Source: Megalobrama amblycephala
Taxonomy: Eukaryota > Chordata > Actinopteri > Cypriniformes > Xenocyprididae
DNA length: 64,000 nt
Assembly (NCBI RefSeq): GCF_018812025.1
Contig: NC_063054.1
Coordinates: 8,979,582 to 9,043,581, forward strand
Reading direction: 5' to 3'
The notes beneath the pieces were generated by a model. That model made no database searches and was not told the DNA's origin. It was given only the letters and a program-made list of their open reading frames with translations. The position numbers and the translations under genes were made by a program. Shown here piece by piece: positions 1 to 11,300 of this stretch. Position 1 is the stretch's first letter; each line of letters begins with the position of its first letter.

Positions 1-433
1 GACATTCGGTTTTCAATGCACATTTCATGTTTTCATCTCAAACCAACTCCGTTACATAAACAAATGATCTTTGCATAGCACAAACCTTAATTCCAAACCC
101 TATAGATCAATTAAACTATTTGACATTGTGATATCAAATTAATAGTAAATGTTCAGAAAAAAATCTCATCTTTATTGCTCAATGCTCTGTTTTAGGAATG
201 ATTCATAATTGTAACAAACATAACAAAAACGTTTCAAAACTAAGTTCTACAACAAAATGCTGTGCATAATTTTAGATACGATGGAAATAACACTGATGGA
301 CACTTTTATGCTTTGGAAAATGCCAAAAATCTCCAAAAGAGAATGAAATCATATGGTTTTCAAACAAAATTTTCTTTAAATCTAATTTTTCTATCATCTG
401 CATCTGCCTTAAGTCTGACAGTTGTGTATCATC

Positions 434-2624
434 ATGGCTAAACGTGTTGCTGTGATTGGTGGAGGAGCCTCTGGGCTGACCTGCATCAAATGCTGCCTTG
501 ATGAAGGCCTGGAGCCAGTGTGTTTTGAGACCAGTGATGACATTGGAGGTCTTTGGAGGTTTAAGGTGAGTTCCCTTTCAAAAGCTACACTCAAGCTGTG
601 CTTTATCATAGGGCTGTGTATTGCCAAGAATCTGGCGATACAATACGTATCACGATACAGGGGTTACGGTACAATATATTGTGATATATTGCGATATTGT
701 AAGAAAGGTGATATATTGCAATATTTTTTTTTTAGAAAGATCTAATTTTAGAAAAAATGGTCATAAAGAACACACAACCATATGCATAAAACCTGACAAG
801 CAACTTTATTTTATTTAATAAATACAGTATCATTTGCATTTATATCACTAATCACTATTTTGTGCAATCTAAGTAAAATAGTAAAGTAACTGCAGGATTC
901 TTTGCGTATGTTTTAAAGGTTCACCGTATAGCAGTTTTTAATTTCTAAACTGTTTAACAACAGAAAGTGCATAGTCCATCCCATGACTGAATGACTGTTT
1001 GTTTTATATTTAATACTGTAAAGCTGTTTGCTTTAAAGCAGTCTATTGTATAAAGTGCTATTTAAAGTACTGAACTGCAGAGCTGGTGCAACCATAATAT
1101 CCACCATATTCATATCCATATCTATGATCAGATGCTTTCTTTTGCTGCCACCGCTGTCAATTTTGTTGTGTGTTTATTTTGTTACTGAGAGGAAAATGTG
1201 CAGTACATATCACATATATCACAATTCTTTCTCATATTTCATACTGTCTTACATGTTGGGGTCAAGCTGGTGAAACCCTATATAAACAGACTTTTAAAAC
1301 TCTAGATAAAAAACCAAACCGTTTTCACCACTGTAGGATCTTGGAGAAACATAAATTATTGAGTTTTGACAATTATGTGGTTTTTCAAATTTGTGTATGG
1401 TTTATAAAATTTTAAATGGCCTGGCTCCTTCTGTACTCTGTGACTTTGTTCGTTTTCGTCCTAATAATTCTGTGAGATCTACCAGATCATCTTTAAGTAA
1501 TTGTGTTGTTCCTTTTCACCATTCTGCTTTTGGACTATCGTCTTTTGCTGTGAAAGCTACGACTCACTGGAATGCTTTGCCAGAGGATATAAAGGGGTGT
1601 AAATCTATTGGTCTTTTTAAAATGAAGTTAAATTCTTTCTTAAAATTGAATCAACTTGTAGACATTGACATGGTTGCTGTTTAATTGTTTTCTTGTCCTG
1701 ATAGTATGTGAATGTTTTATTGTATATATGTATTGTGTGTGTTACTTTATTGTTTATGTCGACCTGCCAGGGGACTACGGGTGAAAATTAGCTTTTAGCT
1801 AATAAACATTATGTTTAAACATTTATGTTAAAAAATGTACATGGTCCCTTTATGAATAAAGTAAAGTAAAGTTTTGTGAGCTAGCGAAACACTAGCGATG
1901 CACGCACCTTCACCTTGCGCTTACCCGGCTCTGCATCACTCTGTTTACATTCAAAGATAACACTGCCATCTAGCGGTTGGGTTTTATACAATCTGAGGTT
2001 TAAACCGAACACAAAGCCACGAATCTTGGATGTAAATAAATAAATAAATAAATAAATATCAATACAGTGTTTTTGAGAATCAATACAGTATCGCCAAACA
2101 TAATATTATGATATTCACGTGTATCAATATTTTCTTACACCCCTACTTTATCAGCGCTATGGGAATGTCTTTAGTCGTGACCAGCTGTGAATATGTGTAA
2201 AACAACGTCAATGAAATTGACCTATATTTATAGCTTGCGTGACATCACTGGAATGCGTCCTAGGCAAGGCTATAATTAGATGTGCTGCAGGTGCATCTGC
2301 AGGTCTTTTGTCTTCAGAGGCCATATTGTGAAGTGTGTGTGAAACAGCTCTGCTCAAACTCTTTACTTCCTTCATCACTTTGTTAGGAGTTAGATTTAAC
2401 AGGCAGTGCACAGAACTTTCTCTCCCTTTGTTCCTTTTTCAACTGTGAACACACATATATTATATACTATATATTTGAGAGAAAGTCATGGCTGAACAAA
2501 GCAAACGGTTTGTGTCTCCGTGTTCGTGTTCCATCACCAAATCGGACACACACCAGTATTGTTTTGTTTATTTGGGGCTCGCGTGGCGATTTGGCTGAGG
2601 AGCGAGAGAGGGGTCCATCCCTAT

Positions 2625-2666
<42 letters not shown>

Positions 2667-2926
2667 GGATTGCGATGTCCTTTTGCCAGGACCGAAGCGT
2701 AATCATAAGCATAATCAACCCCCTGGGAGCGCATCATCAGGCTGGTACTGCTCTGTACACAGTGGCTGTGTTACAGGCCTTCCAGGCTGATCTATGAAAG
2801 ATTTAAGCACAACTTTTCATTCAGACCGTGTTTACTTGTCTGGTAATTAGCTGCATTTAATTAATTAATAAGTGAAAGCGGCATATATATTATAAAATGA
2901 TATATAAATTATAAAATGATTATTTT

Positions 2927-2975
<49 letters not shown>

Positions 2976-5900
2976 TAATATAAGCAAAATAAAATAGGTC
3001 CTCCATGACGTTAACTCGTTCATGGGGAAAACCTTATTTTTCGTGTGCCTTTGTGTCCTCAATGTCAACTTATTTGACTATCGTGGGTGCAAGGGCGTGT
3101 GATATACAATGATGCTCCAGCTATCTCTTCTCTGGAGCTCATCGTCACTTAAAGAGACAGCACTCCACACCAAATTATGCATAATAACATCCATACTGGT
3201 GGGAAGGCATTTCTATCAGACAGACTGGTACTGCTCTGGACTCTATGGCAGTGTTGTATGTGGACCAGGCTAACCTGCTGAAGAAAGGCTCAAAAGCAGA
3301 CTGTGGTGAGTTGTGCTTCCTCTCGTAAAACTGGGGACCGGCTCGTCACGCTCAGCAGCCTCATAGTATCTAACACCTGCCCCTTCTCAATATCTCCACA
3401 TAAACCTTCCTTCCCCGCCACCTCTGGTTCTTCGGGGGGCAATGGTTTTCAGCGAAATATTAGGTGTTCTGTTGATTCCTGTAACACATCAGGATGCAGA
3501 ACATCTAACATCCCCTCTAAGGGCAGTATCAAAATTAGTGCCCATTTTAGAAAACTTGGCAGCGTGGAAACTACTGCCAGGGATTTCTGCGTGGGTTCTA
3601 AAGATAGTAGAAAAGGGATACAGAATCCAATTTATTCGTCACTCTCTGCGTTTCAACACCGTGGTCTCCACTACCGTGAAGCCGGGGCAAGTGACTTTAC
3701 TGTCACAAGAGCTGCAATCAGGTTACTACAGCAGATACTTCTTAGTTCCCAAAAAGGATGAGAGACTGCGTCCAATCTTAGATCTTCGAGGTTTAAACCA
3801 TTCAGTCAAAGCTCTCAAGTTCAAGATGTTAACCGTAAAGATGATCGTGTCGCAATCCGACATCACGATTGGTTCAAAACGCTCGATCTCAAGGACGCAT
3901 TTTTTCGAATAGAAATATTGCCACAACACAGGAGGTTCCTGAGGTTCGCTTTCGGGGGCAAATCTTACTAATATTGGGTTCTTCCATTCGGCCTAGCCCT
4001 ATCACCCAGCACAAAATGCATGGATGCAGTACTAGCTCAATTGCGACTTCAGGGCATTTGCATTTTGAATTACATAGACGACTGGCTAATACTAGCACAG
4101 TCACAAGAGATGGCATTACAATACAGAGATGTCATACTAGCCCATCTAGTTTCTCTAGGGTTGAGACGAAACGAGAAGAAAAGTGTTCTCTGTCCTACAC
4201 AGAGAACAACATATTTAGGGGTCATATGGGATTCAACCTTGATGCGGGCACAATTGTCTCCCACTCGAGTCGAGTCCATTCTAACCACCCTGAACAATGT
4301 CAGGCTAGGCCAAGATTGCACTGTTCTGCAGTATCAAGAAATGTTAGGTCTCATGGTGTCAGCGTCCTCTGGGATTCCTATGGGCCTTTTGCATATGAGA
4401 CCGTTTCAGTTGTGGCTCAGATCCAGGAGATTTTGTCCAAGAAATTTCCCGTGGCAAATAAGGGCAAGGGCACGCGCTGAGTGCTTTGGGCCTTTTCTAA
4501 AATCCATGTCTATGGTAAGTCACGCGCTAATGCTTCGTGCACTTTCAAAAATCCATGTTTATGGTAAGGGTTACGTGCTGTGGCTTTTTTCCCTTTCTAT
4601 GTGGTTCTTCACCTTGGGTCCCACTCTATATGCGTTGATGTTGCAAGATGCTAACAACAGACGCTTCCTGTACGGGCAGGGGAGCAGTCTTAGGTGGCCA
4701 TCCAGTCCAAAGGGATATGGTCATCATCTCAATTGGCACATCAATTGCCTCGAATTGATGGCTGAATTTCTGGCCCTGAAGTACTTCCTCCACCAGTTAA
4801 GTGGTTACCATGTCCTAGTGTGGGTGGACATTACTGTGGTAGCCTCTATTACAAATCGCCAGGGTGGACTGCGTTTGCGACGTCTAGACAGGCTAGTGCA
4901 GCGCATTCTGCTCTGGGCTCAGGACAAGTTCCTGTCCCTCAGGGTGATTTATATCCCCAGAAATCTCAATGTGGGAGCAGATTTACTGTCCAGACCAGCA
5001 TACCAACGGGGGAGTAGAAACTCCACCCGAGGTAGTGAAACAAATCTGGTAAAGATTTTATGAAACAGAGATGGACTTAATTCGCTCCCCAATAGGCAGC
5101 ACAATGTCCACTCTACTTCTTTCTGAGTCACCCAGCTCCCCCTGAGTCACCCAGCTCCTCCTGGGTCTAGATGTGATGCGCATACGTGGCCCAGAATGCG
5201 CCTGTATGCGTTTCCTCCGGTTTCTATGCCCCCAGGAGTTTTACCCAAAGTTCGCCAACAAGGGACTTGCCTCTTACTGATAGCGCCGCGTTGGCTGAGC
5301 AGAATATGGTTCTCGGAGATAATATCTCTCCTTGACGGCTCGCCATTGGCGATACCGAAGAGGAGGGACCTTCTGTCTCAGGTGCATGGGACAATATTTC
5401 ATCCCCGGCCAGAGATGTGGAAACCTTTATGTTTGGCCCCTGAGGGGAACCAACTGAGGGACACAGGGCTTTCACCTGATGTTATTTTTAAATGCTAGGG
5501 CTCCCTCCACTAGATCAGGTTATGCCAAAAAATGGGGTGTCTTTGAAAGATGGTGTACTGCACACAATGCAGATCCAATTAACCCTTTAAGACCGGATGG
5601 AGCGTCAGTGCTCCCATTTGCGTGTCTCTCTTTAAGAGTCAATAAAAATTGAATTCATATAGGTAGCGCAAAAATTCTTTTTGCATACAAAAACTTTCAT
5701 ATCAAGCCTCCAACATGCTTCTGTTGCGTTGTTTTCACCCTCTAATGAGTCTGAGTAATATGCGTTTAAAACAAAAACAGTACAGCAGCTAACTGAATAC
5801 AAATATGTTTATTTCACGTGCTCATAACTTCATGAAAAATGCACAGATCATAGAAAATGGCACATCAAAATTTAAAGCCGATTCTCATGATTAGAATGAA

Positions 5901-8308
5901 TCAAAATCACCATAATTTAATGTGTTGATCACAAGATATTACTCACGGAATGATTTAACATACTTGGCTAAAAACATGTCTCTCATCTCTCCGGGATGCA
6001 GTGTGTATCCAATGTTCCCGGACCCATCCATGTTCGTTTTCCAACGTGGAATAACACAAAATAGATATCATTTTAAAGCTTAGAATCTCATCTTTTTAAT
6101 GCATCTAACCATTTTGAAACTCCAAACGACTGCTGAGAAGTGCCTCTAAAACGGAGTTTACCGCCCGTTGGCGCCACCTGGCTGCGTAAAAAATTAATAA
6201 CAATTTATTAAACTAAACTTTATGCTATCACCACGAAATTTGAACCAGATGCAGCTCACATGTAGGAGAGCATAACCAAAAAATAATTTTTATCCTATCT
6301 TATTGCGTTCCTGAGTTATTCCATGTCAAATAATAAAAAAAGAAAAATTATTTAAAAAAATTGTATATATCTTTTGTCTTTTATCAGCTGTTTCTCAGGA
6401 TAAAAATGTCTAAATGTAATGTAATTTATATTTTCTTAAAATTTAAAAAGTGATTGCTACAGTTCTGGACTTCCTGCAGGAAAAAATTATCAACAGGTAT
6501 ATGCTCTGCCTCTCTCAGGGTTTATGCGGCCGCTCTCTCAGCTTGTCATGCTCTGATTGACGGGGTGCCTTTGGGCAAGCATTTCCTGCTCTCTCGCTTT
6601 GTTTGAGGAGCTAGGCAGCTGAGGCCCCCTGTTAGAACCAGGATGCCTTCATGGGACCTAGCAATAGTCCTAGAGGGCCTGGTTGAGACCCTCTTTGAAC
6701 CATTAGAATCAGTTTCTGACATGCTATTAACTCTGAAAATGGTTTTCTTAATGGCTATAACTTCTCAAAAAAAGAATTGGGGTCTTGCAGGTTCTGCCCA
6801 TTGTGCCATCCTGTTTAGACTTTGCTCCAGGAATGGTGAAAGCTATTTTGCATCCTCATCCTGACTATCTGCCTAAGGTTCCTTTCTTGAACTTGCATCC
6901 TGTCACTCTCAAAGCCTTCTGTTCTCCACCGTTCACTACGCCGGATCAGGAGAGACTTCACAGACTGTGTCCAGTTCGAGCTCTTCAAACCTACGTCCAC
7001 CGCGCTAGCCAGTAGCGTAAGTCAGGGCAACTATTTGTTTGTCATGGTGGCCGTAACAGAGGTGCGGCCGCCACGAAACAGACCATGTCACTTTGGGTGA
7101 GAGATGCTATTGCTCTTGCCTATGAGGCACGTGGTCACACTTTGCCAGCAGGCATCAGGGCTCATTCCACCAGGGGGATTGCCTCTTCTAGAGCTTTGGC
7201 GTGGGGCGCCCCCTTACAAAATGTTTGTGATGCGGCAGGTTGGTCCTCTCAGCACACATTCATAAGGTTTTATAGTTTGGATGGTCATGTTACTCCGGGC
7301 TCTTGCGTCCTTGAGTCAACATTGCAAGCTAGTATCTGAGACTCTCTGTGCTTTGTGACACACTTCAAAGCCTGGGGGTCAGGACACAGTGCGGTGGCGT
7401 GGGTAGATGCACCTGCGGCGCATCTAGTTATAGCCTCGCCTATGATGCATTCCAGTGACATCACACAGGCTATAAATATAGGTCAATTTCATTGACGTTG
7501 TTTTACACATATTCACAGCTGGTCACAACTAAAGACATTCCCATAGCGCAGCTTCTCATTCCCGCTTTTTCAGGGAACAGGGTTACAGTGAAGTAACCCG
7601 GGGCGATATGTCTATAAGATTGGGCACACTGAAGTTGTACATATGAAGAAAAGAAGGGGGCCAAGCACTGAATCCTGAGGCACAGTTAATTGCAGACCAT
7701 CAATAAACAAGATGCTATGAGATACTGATGCAGTTTGCTTACTGTCTTTCCATCTCAGGAAAATCCTGATCCTGATCGTGCTAGCATTTACCACTCTTTG
7801 ATTATCAACACTTCAAAGGAGATGATGTGTTTCAGTGATTTCCCCATCCCTGCCCGCTTCCCAAACTACATGCACAACTCCCTCATCATGGACTACTTCC
7901 TAATGTACTCTGAGCACTTCCAGCTCAAACGGCACATCCGTTTCCAGGTCTGGCTTGAAAGCTTATGTGAACTATGAACCTCATATTTATCTTAGGTTTT
8001 TGGGGATTCAAAGGTTCACAAATTCATGTTTTGTGTTTCTTAGACAAAAGTCCTTCATGTTACACCAAGGCCCGACTTCCCCCACTCTGGACAGTGGGAT
8101 GTAGAGATAGAGTCCAAGGATGGTCGGAGAGAGAAGCAGGTGTTTGATGCTGTGATGGTCTGCACTGGTCACCACTGTCACCCTCACCTCCCTCTAAAGG
8201 ACTTTCCAGGTGCAGTACATGTGATGACTAATCAAAGAGTCTATGTGCAACTGTTGTAGCATTAAGCAGAATCTCAGGCAGTTGTACAGAAATACTGTTT
8301 TTCAGAAA

Positions 8309-8366
<58 letters not shown>

Positions 8367-11300
8367 TTGCTATATTATAATGGATAATTGTTCAAATTCT
8401 CTTTTTAGGAATAGACACATTTAAGGGGAGATACTTCCACAGCCGTGACTACAAAATCCCTGAAGAATGGCGAGGGAAGAGGGTAGTTGTGATTGGCATT
8501 GGGAACTCTGGAGGAGATATTGCTGTAGAGCTCAGCAGAATGGCCAAACAGGTGATATGCCACAACTACTGTATAAATAATTATAGTGTATGAATTATTA
8601 TACTCTTATTAAAATCTCTGTATTCCACATTGTTTCCCTTTCTTACTTTCCTTTAATTTCAGGTTTATCTGAGCACCCGAAAGGGATCTTGGATACTAAA
8701 TCGTGTTGGAGACAATGGTGTTCCATTAGATATGATGTTTAGAAACAGAATACGTGGTTGGATTAATCAAATGTTGCCTGTTGGATTTATCAACAATGTG
8801 AGAGAGAAACAACTTAATAAACGGTTTGACCACAAGCTTTATGGGCTCCAGCCTGCGCACAGGTACTCTGAACACTGGAGGACACAAGACTTTGTTGACT
8901 TTGGTCCATGAAATTGTCTTTGCTGCAATTAAACTTTTCATAGTGTACTATATAATGTCTGTTGTTTATTTCCCAGAGTTTTCAGCCAACATCCCATGGT
9001 CAATGATGATTTACCAAACCGGATCCTCTCCGGTACCATCTCAGTCAAGCCGAATGTACAAGAGTTTCGTGGATCAAGTGTGGTTTTTGAGGATGGCACA
9101 GTTGAGGATGACATTGATCTGGTGGTGTTTGCCACCGGCTACACTTTCTCATTCCCCTTCCTGTCTTCACATGTAATTCCTGTCTCAAAGAACAAGGTAT
9201 CCCTGTACAAATACATGTATCCCCCAGCACTAGAGCACCCAACTTTAGCCGTGATTGGTCTAGTCCAGCCTCTGGGAGCCATTATGCCCATCTCTGAGAT
9301 GCAAGCGCGCTGGGCGACACGTGTTTTTACAGGTATCAAATCATAATTCTGATCTTCTACACAGAAAACTAAGGGCTGTTCTTAATACATATTCATGGTC
9401 ATATTCATACAATTCAGAACTTCAAAGATGTACTTGTACTATTATTTAAGATTTTCTATTTTCTATTTCTATTTTTTTATAAAGATTTTTTTTCCCCCTG
9501 ACATTAAATTAAAGGATCAGTTCACTTTAAAATGAAAATTACCCCAAGATTTATTTAACCTCAAACCTTCCTAGTGTTACAATACAGACGGCACGGAGGC
9601 AGAAGTAAAAGCAAGTAAGGTTGTTTATTGAATAACAGCAATGAACAGGTGAGTAAATGGTAGATAGAGAGTTTGATGTGATGATAGGGAAATGATACTG
9701 TCCTTTGTTGCTTGTAGATGGAGTTTGTGGTAGATGATATTGAAGATGGCAGACGGGGAACACTCACACACACGGAGAGAGGCACACAGAAGGAAGACTG
9801 GAGACACTGGAGAAACTGGAAACGCTGATAGCAGGTAAGTAGCAGGTTGGAGTCCTTGAGGTAAGTATACATGAGTCTGTATAACGTACGAGACCGGACA
9901 AAGACTGTGTGTGTGAGTGTGGCAGATATAGTGCTGGTGATTGCGGGGATAATGACGTGCAGGTGGCGGTGATTAGAACTCCGGTGATTGAGTGCGCGGG
10001 TATTGCAGGGAGGTGGAGCCTGACGTGTCTGTGACAGTACCCCCCCTCCCACGGCCCGCTCCTGAGGGCCGAGGACCCCGACGTCGTGGTGGCCGACATC
10101 GAGGGCGTGGAGCAGGTCTGTCCGGGTGGCTGGTGTGGAAGGCTTGTAGCAGGTTGGGATCAAGGATGTCGTTCCGCGGGACCCACGACCGCTCCTGGAC
10201 CCACGACAGTTGGAATTGCCGTAAGCGTTTGAGGACCTCCGCAACGTGGTGGCGATGTTCGGCCAGGCTCCGGGAGTAGATGAGGATGTCGTCGATATAC
10301 ACCAACACGAACTTATGGAGAAACTCCCGGAGCACCTCATGAATAAAATCCTGGAATACGGAGGGGGCGTTGACTAGTCCATAGGGCATGACCAAATATT
10401 CATAATGGCCGGTGGGCGTGACAAAGGCGGTCTTCCACTCGTCCCCCTCGCGTATCCGGATGAGGTTGTACGCGCTGCGGAGGTCCAGCTTGGTGAATAC
10501 AGTGGCACCACGGAGATGTTCCAGGGCCGCTGGGACGAGGGGAAGCGAGTAACGGAATTTGATGGTGATCTTGTTGAGTGACCGGTAATCAATACAGGGC
10601 CGCAAGCCTCCGTCCTTTTTGGCCACGAAGAAGAAGCTGGAAGCAGCAGGGGAAGTAGACGGACGGATGTATCCTTGCTTGAGGGCCTCTTCAATATAGT
10701 CCTCCATGGCCTTCTCCTTCGGCACAGAAAGGGGGTAGATCCTTCCCCGTGGCACTGGCTCACCCGGTAGCAGATCGATGGCACAGTCCCATGGCCGGTG
10801 TGGAGGTAATTTGGAGGCTCGTTGCGGGCAGAAGACGTCGCTGAAGGGGGCGTAACAGGATGGAATGTCGATGGATCGTTTCTCGATGGGGCTCTCGATG
10901 GAGGTAGCGCAGACAGTGATTTCTTTTGGACGTGGAGATGGAGGAACAGGAAACCCGGAGAAGCAGTTTGAGAAACAGTGTTCGCCCCACTTCAGGATCT
11001 CGCCCGTGCGCCAGGAGATGGTTGGGCTGTGTTGTTCGAGCCACGGGCGCCCTAGAACCACGTCAGCGGTGGATTCCTCCAGAACCAGCAGGTGGATGTC
11101 CTCGACATGGAGAATTCCAACGCGGAGCTGCAGTGGTCCAGCACAACGGCTGATCTTCTTGCGGCCTAGGGGCTTTCCGGTGATGGAGTGGGCTTGATAG
11201 ATACTAGGCGAAGGCGAGGTTTTGAGCTTGAGTTGACGACAGAAGGCCCCGGAGATGAAGTTCCCGGCTGACCCTGAATCGAGGAGCGCGACAACTGGAA

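Larger units (their letters stand above)
571..7604 (+). mobile_element. DIRS1-like tyrosine-recombinase retrotransposon in FMO-A intron 1
   Basis: A degraded DIRS1-like element fills almost all of intron 1. It has inverted terminal repeats (a 145-bp inner block at 2154-2298 and 7405-7549), a gag-like start near 2488, reverse transcriptase/RNase H at 3442-5063, and a tyrosine recombinase at 6643-7339. FMO copies B and C read GTGAG followed directly by ATATGTC at this site. In copy A the two halves are separated by about 7 kb with no target-site duplication beyond 1-2 nt, as expected for recombinase-mediated integration. The left terminal repeat is itself split by a hAT-like element (609-2145), and other foreign DNA appears near 5577-6450. 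Every coding domain carries frameshifts or stops, so the element is dead. Outer limits are good to a few bases, judged from the paralogous empty site. Confidence 0.85.

Noticed and set aside
2510..2797. 95-codon Ser-Leu repeat frame
   Set aside because: Translation of the (CT)n tract within the decayed DIRS element.
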